Source: JAKOUL01 sp035378845 (GTDB taxonomy: Bacteria > Dictyoglomota > Dictyoglomia > Dictyoglomales > Dictyoglomaceae). From it: a DNA stretch of 64,000 nt. Within the stretch, counting starts at the first letter, position 1; every line of letters begins with the position of its first letter. The notes below the pieces were generated by a model that was not told the origin of the DNA, did not search any database, and saw only the letters and a list, made by a program, of their open reading frames with translations. The DNA is taken from positions 38,842 through 102,841 of the forward strand of contig DAOSUP010000005.1 in NCBI GenBank assembly GCA_035378845.1, read 5' to 3'. The position numbers were made by a program, and so were the translations under genes. Positions 63,138 through 64,000 of the stretch are shown in pieces.

Positions 63138-63172
63138 AGAAGGGGAAAACCCTCCTTTGAGCTTCCCCTTCT
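63138..63172 (-). terminator. hairpin after the CBM-like lipoprotein gene
   Basis: 10-bp stem AGAAGGGGAA / TTCCCCTTCT (63138-63147, 63163-63172); only a short T-rich tail follows. Confidence 0.55.
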
Positions 63173-63230
63173 CTTTTCATTATATCAAATTTTTAAAAAT
63201 TTAAATATTTTTCTGAAATTTTAGCACAAC

Positions 63231-63893
63231 TTAATCCAAATAATCCTTATAGTATTTTGCAAATAAATCGTATAATTCGGGAGTAATTTTAAAACCAGTT
63301 TTTCCTTCTGTAATTACTAAGTCATCAATATAGAAAGAAAGAGTCACATTACCAGGTACCTCCACATAAAGGGTTAACTCCTCTACAGAAACATCTGCAG
63401 GAATACTATAGGTTCCAGCAAATTCAACCCATTTTCCACTGGGAACTACACCATGCTTTATCCAGTTATACTGAGTGCTTCCATCAGTATTATATTTTCT
63501 CTGCATTGTAAGACCCATATTCTGGTCAGAACCAGAGTTTTGAAACACCCAGATTGATATACTATAGGTTTTCCCAGGCTTTAAGATATTCTTAAGAGGA
63601 ATCTGAGCTCCATGCCAATCTGCACTTCTTCCTTCTATATAAAGGCTAAACTTTCCAGCATGTGCTTCTTTATCCGTAACAGTTATCTTAACCCCACTTC
63701 CTCTTGGTTGCCATCCTTCCACATCTCCAGATTCAAAAGTAGTAAGCACCACTGCTTTAGGGACTTCAGATACTTTCCCCTCAACTTCTGGAGTGGTAGG
63801 TACAGGCACTTGAGATACCTCTTGGGGCTTTGCACATCCTGAAATAAGAATAACAAAGATCAAAAAGAGCGAAATGACTAAAAATTTTTTCAT
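63231..63893 (-). CDS. lipoprotein with CBM4/9/22-type carbohydrate-binding domain
   Basis: The 220 aa have a lipobox (LISGC, C20), a proline-rich spacer, then a jelly-roll carbohydrate-binding domain from about 50: TTFESGDVEGWQPRG, GKFSLYIEGRSADWHGA, GKTYSISIWVFQNSG and TLSFYIDDLVI. After it, ITPELYDLFAKYYKDYLD resembles the linker that joins CBM22 to GH10 xylanases, where the enzyme would begin; here the protein stops. Surface sugar-binding or a split xylanase remnant are the two readings. Confidence 0.78.
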   Translation of the reverse strand: MKKFLVISLFLIFVILISGCAKPQEVSQVPVPTTPEVEGKVSEVPKAVVLTTFESGDVEGWQPRGSGVKITVTDKEAHAGKFSLYIEGRSADWHGAQIPLKNILKPGKTYSISIWVFQNSGSDQNMGLTMQRKYNTDGSTQYNWIKHGVVPSGKWVEFAGTYSIPADVSVEELTLYVEVPGNVTLSFYIDDLVITEGKTGFKITPELYDLFAKYYKDYLD

Positions 63894-63923
63894 TAGATAT
63901 CCCTCCTAATACAGGATTTAATA

Positions 63924-63946
63924 GGGGAAGAGTTTTACTCTTCCCC
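63924..63946 (-). terminator. intercistronic hairpin
   Basis: GGGGAAGAGT-TTT-ACTCTTCCCC, 10-bp stem between two CBM-like genes, without a real T-run; likely mRNA-stabilising or partial terminator. Confidence 0.6.
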
Positions 63947-63955
63947 TCCAAATGC

Positions 63956-64000
63956 TTATTGTTCATCTATTACTAAGTCATCAATGTAATAAGAAAGTGT
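63956..64000 (-). CDS. C-terminus of a second CBM-like protein (partial)
   Basis: The last 14 codons read TLSYYIDDLVIDEQ, almost the same as TLSFYIDDLVITEG in the next gene, so a paralogous carbohydrate-binding domain ends here; the rest is outside the window. Confidence 0.6.
   Translation of the reverse strand, partial: TLSYYIDDLVIDEQ

Noticed and set aside
1..64000. CRISPR arrays, insertion sequences and prophage genes
   Set aside because: No regularly spaced direct repeats, transposases, integrases or phage structural genes were seen.

Overview
The window is AT-rich DNA from a thermophilic, anaerobic, sugar-degrading bacterium. Gene content suggests Dictyoglomus or a close relative: a secreted GH10 xylanase, GH13 amylase, GH36 and two GH4 glycosidases, an archaeal-style NurA-HerA-Mre11-Rad50 operon, class III (oxygen-sensitive) ribonucleotide reductase, formyl-/methyl-folate genes and a fully anaerobic outlook. 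The genus is inferred from gene content; no database search was run. Genes are densely packed, with 1-40 bp overlaps even between convergent neighbours. Promoters are clear TTGACA-17-TATAAT types.

Layout. 1-1872 (minus): yebC-ruvC-ruvA-ruvB. 1978-4560: a HAD phosphatase facing an Nnr NAD(P)H-hydrate repair enzyme and a NusG-II domain protein. 4769-14417 (plus): one seven-gene operon with a SIS sugar-phosphate enzyme, a DUF212 membrane protein, a GT4 glycosyltransferase, then nurA-herA-mre11-rad50. 14395-15627 (minus): cupin-galU. 15869-19938 (plus): homocitrate synthase, aconitase-type large and small subunits and an iron alcohol dehydrogenase, preceded by an attenuator-like hairpin. 19923-25098 (minus): phosphoesterase-fhs-folD-metV-metF-hexapeptide protein, the methyl branch of folate C1 metabolism. 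tRNA-Ser(TGA) follows, then a sugar isomerase-like gene and pheA.

27406-31100 is a ribose/xylose-type ABC transporter operon. Just beyond it, on the minus strand, lies an unannotated structured RNA of about 250 nt with its own promoter and terminator. 31722-48504 is a carbohydrate region: SDR, xylanase, GH36 alpha-galactosidase, two GH4 enzymes, alkaline phosphatase behind a Pho-box-like array, amylase, an N-acetylglucosamine-type kinase, a zinc-type ABC transporter and a ROK repressor. 48689-57382 holds a ferritin-like/VIT1 fusion, a NuoE-NuoF pair that has lost two Fe-S domains, PrsW, HAD, a D-hydroxyacid dehydrogenase, cysS, tRNA-Ser(CGA) and a xylose-isomerase-like gene. 57460-60544 is nrdR-nrdD-nrdG behind two NrdR boxes. 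The end has an MFS transporter, a DUF4388 protein with an internal duplication, and tandem carbohydrate-binding proteins.

Most notable: a Rad50-type ATPase whose coiled-coil apex carries a hydrophobic (membrane-like) hairpin instead of a CxxC zinc hook; the new ncRNA candidate; a set of genes that appear to be transcribed without a leader; and the stripped-down NuoF.
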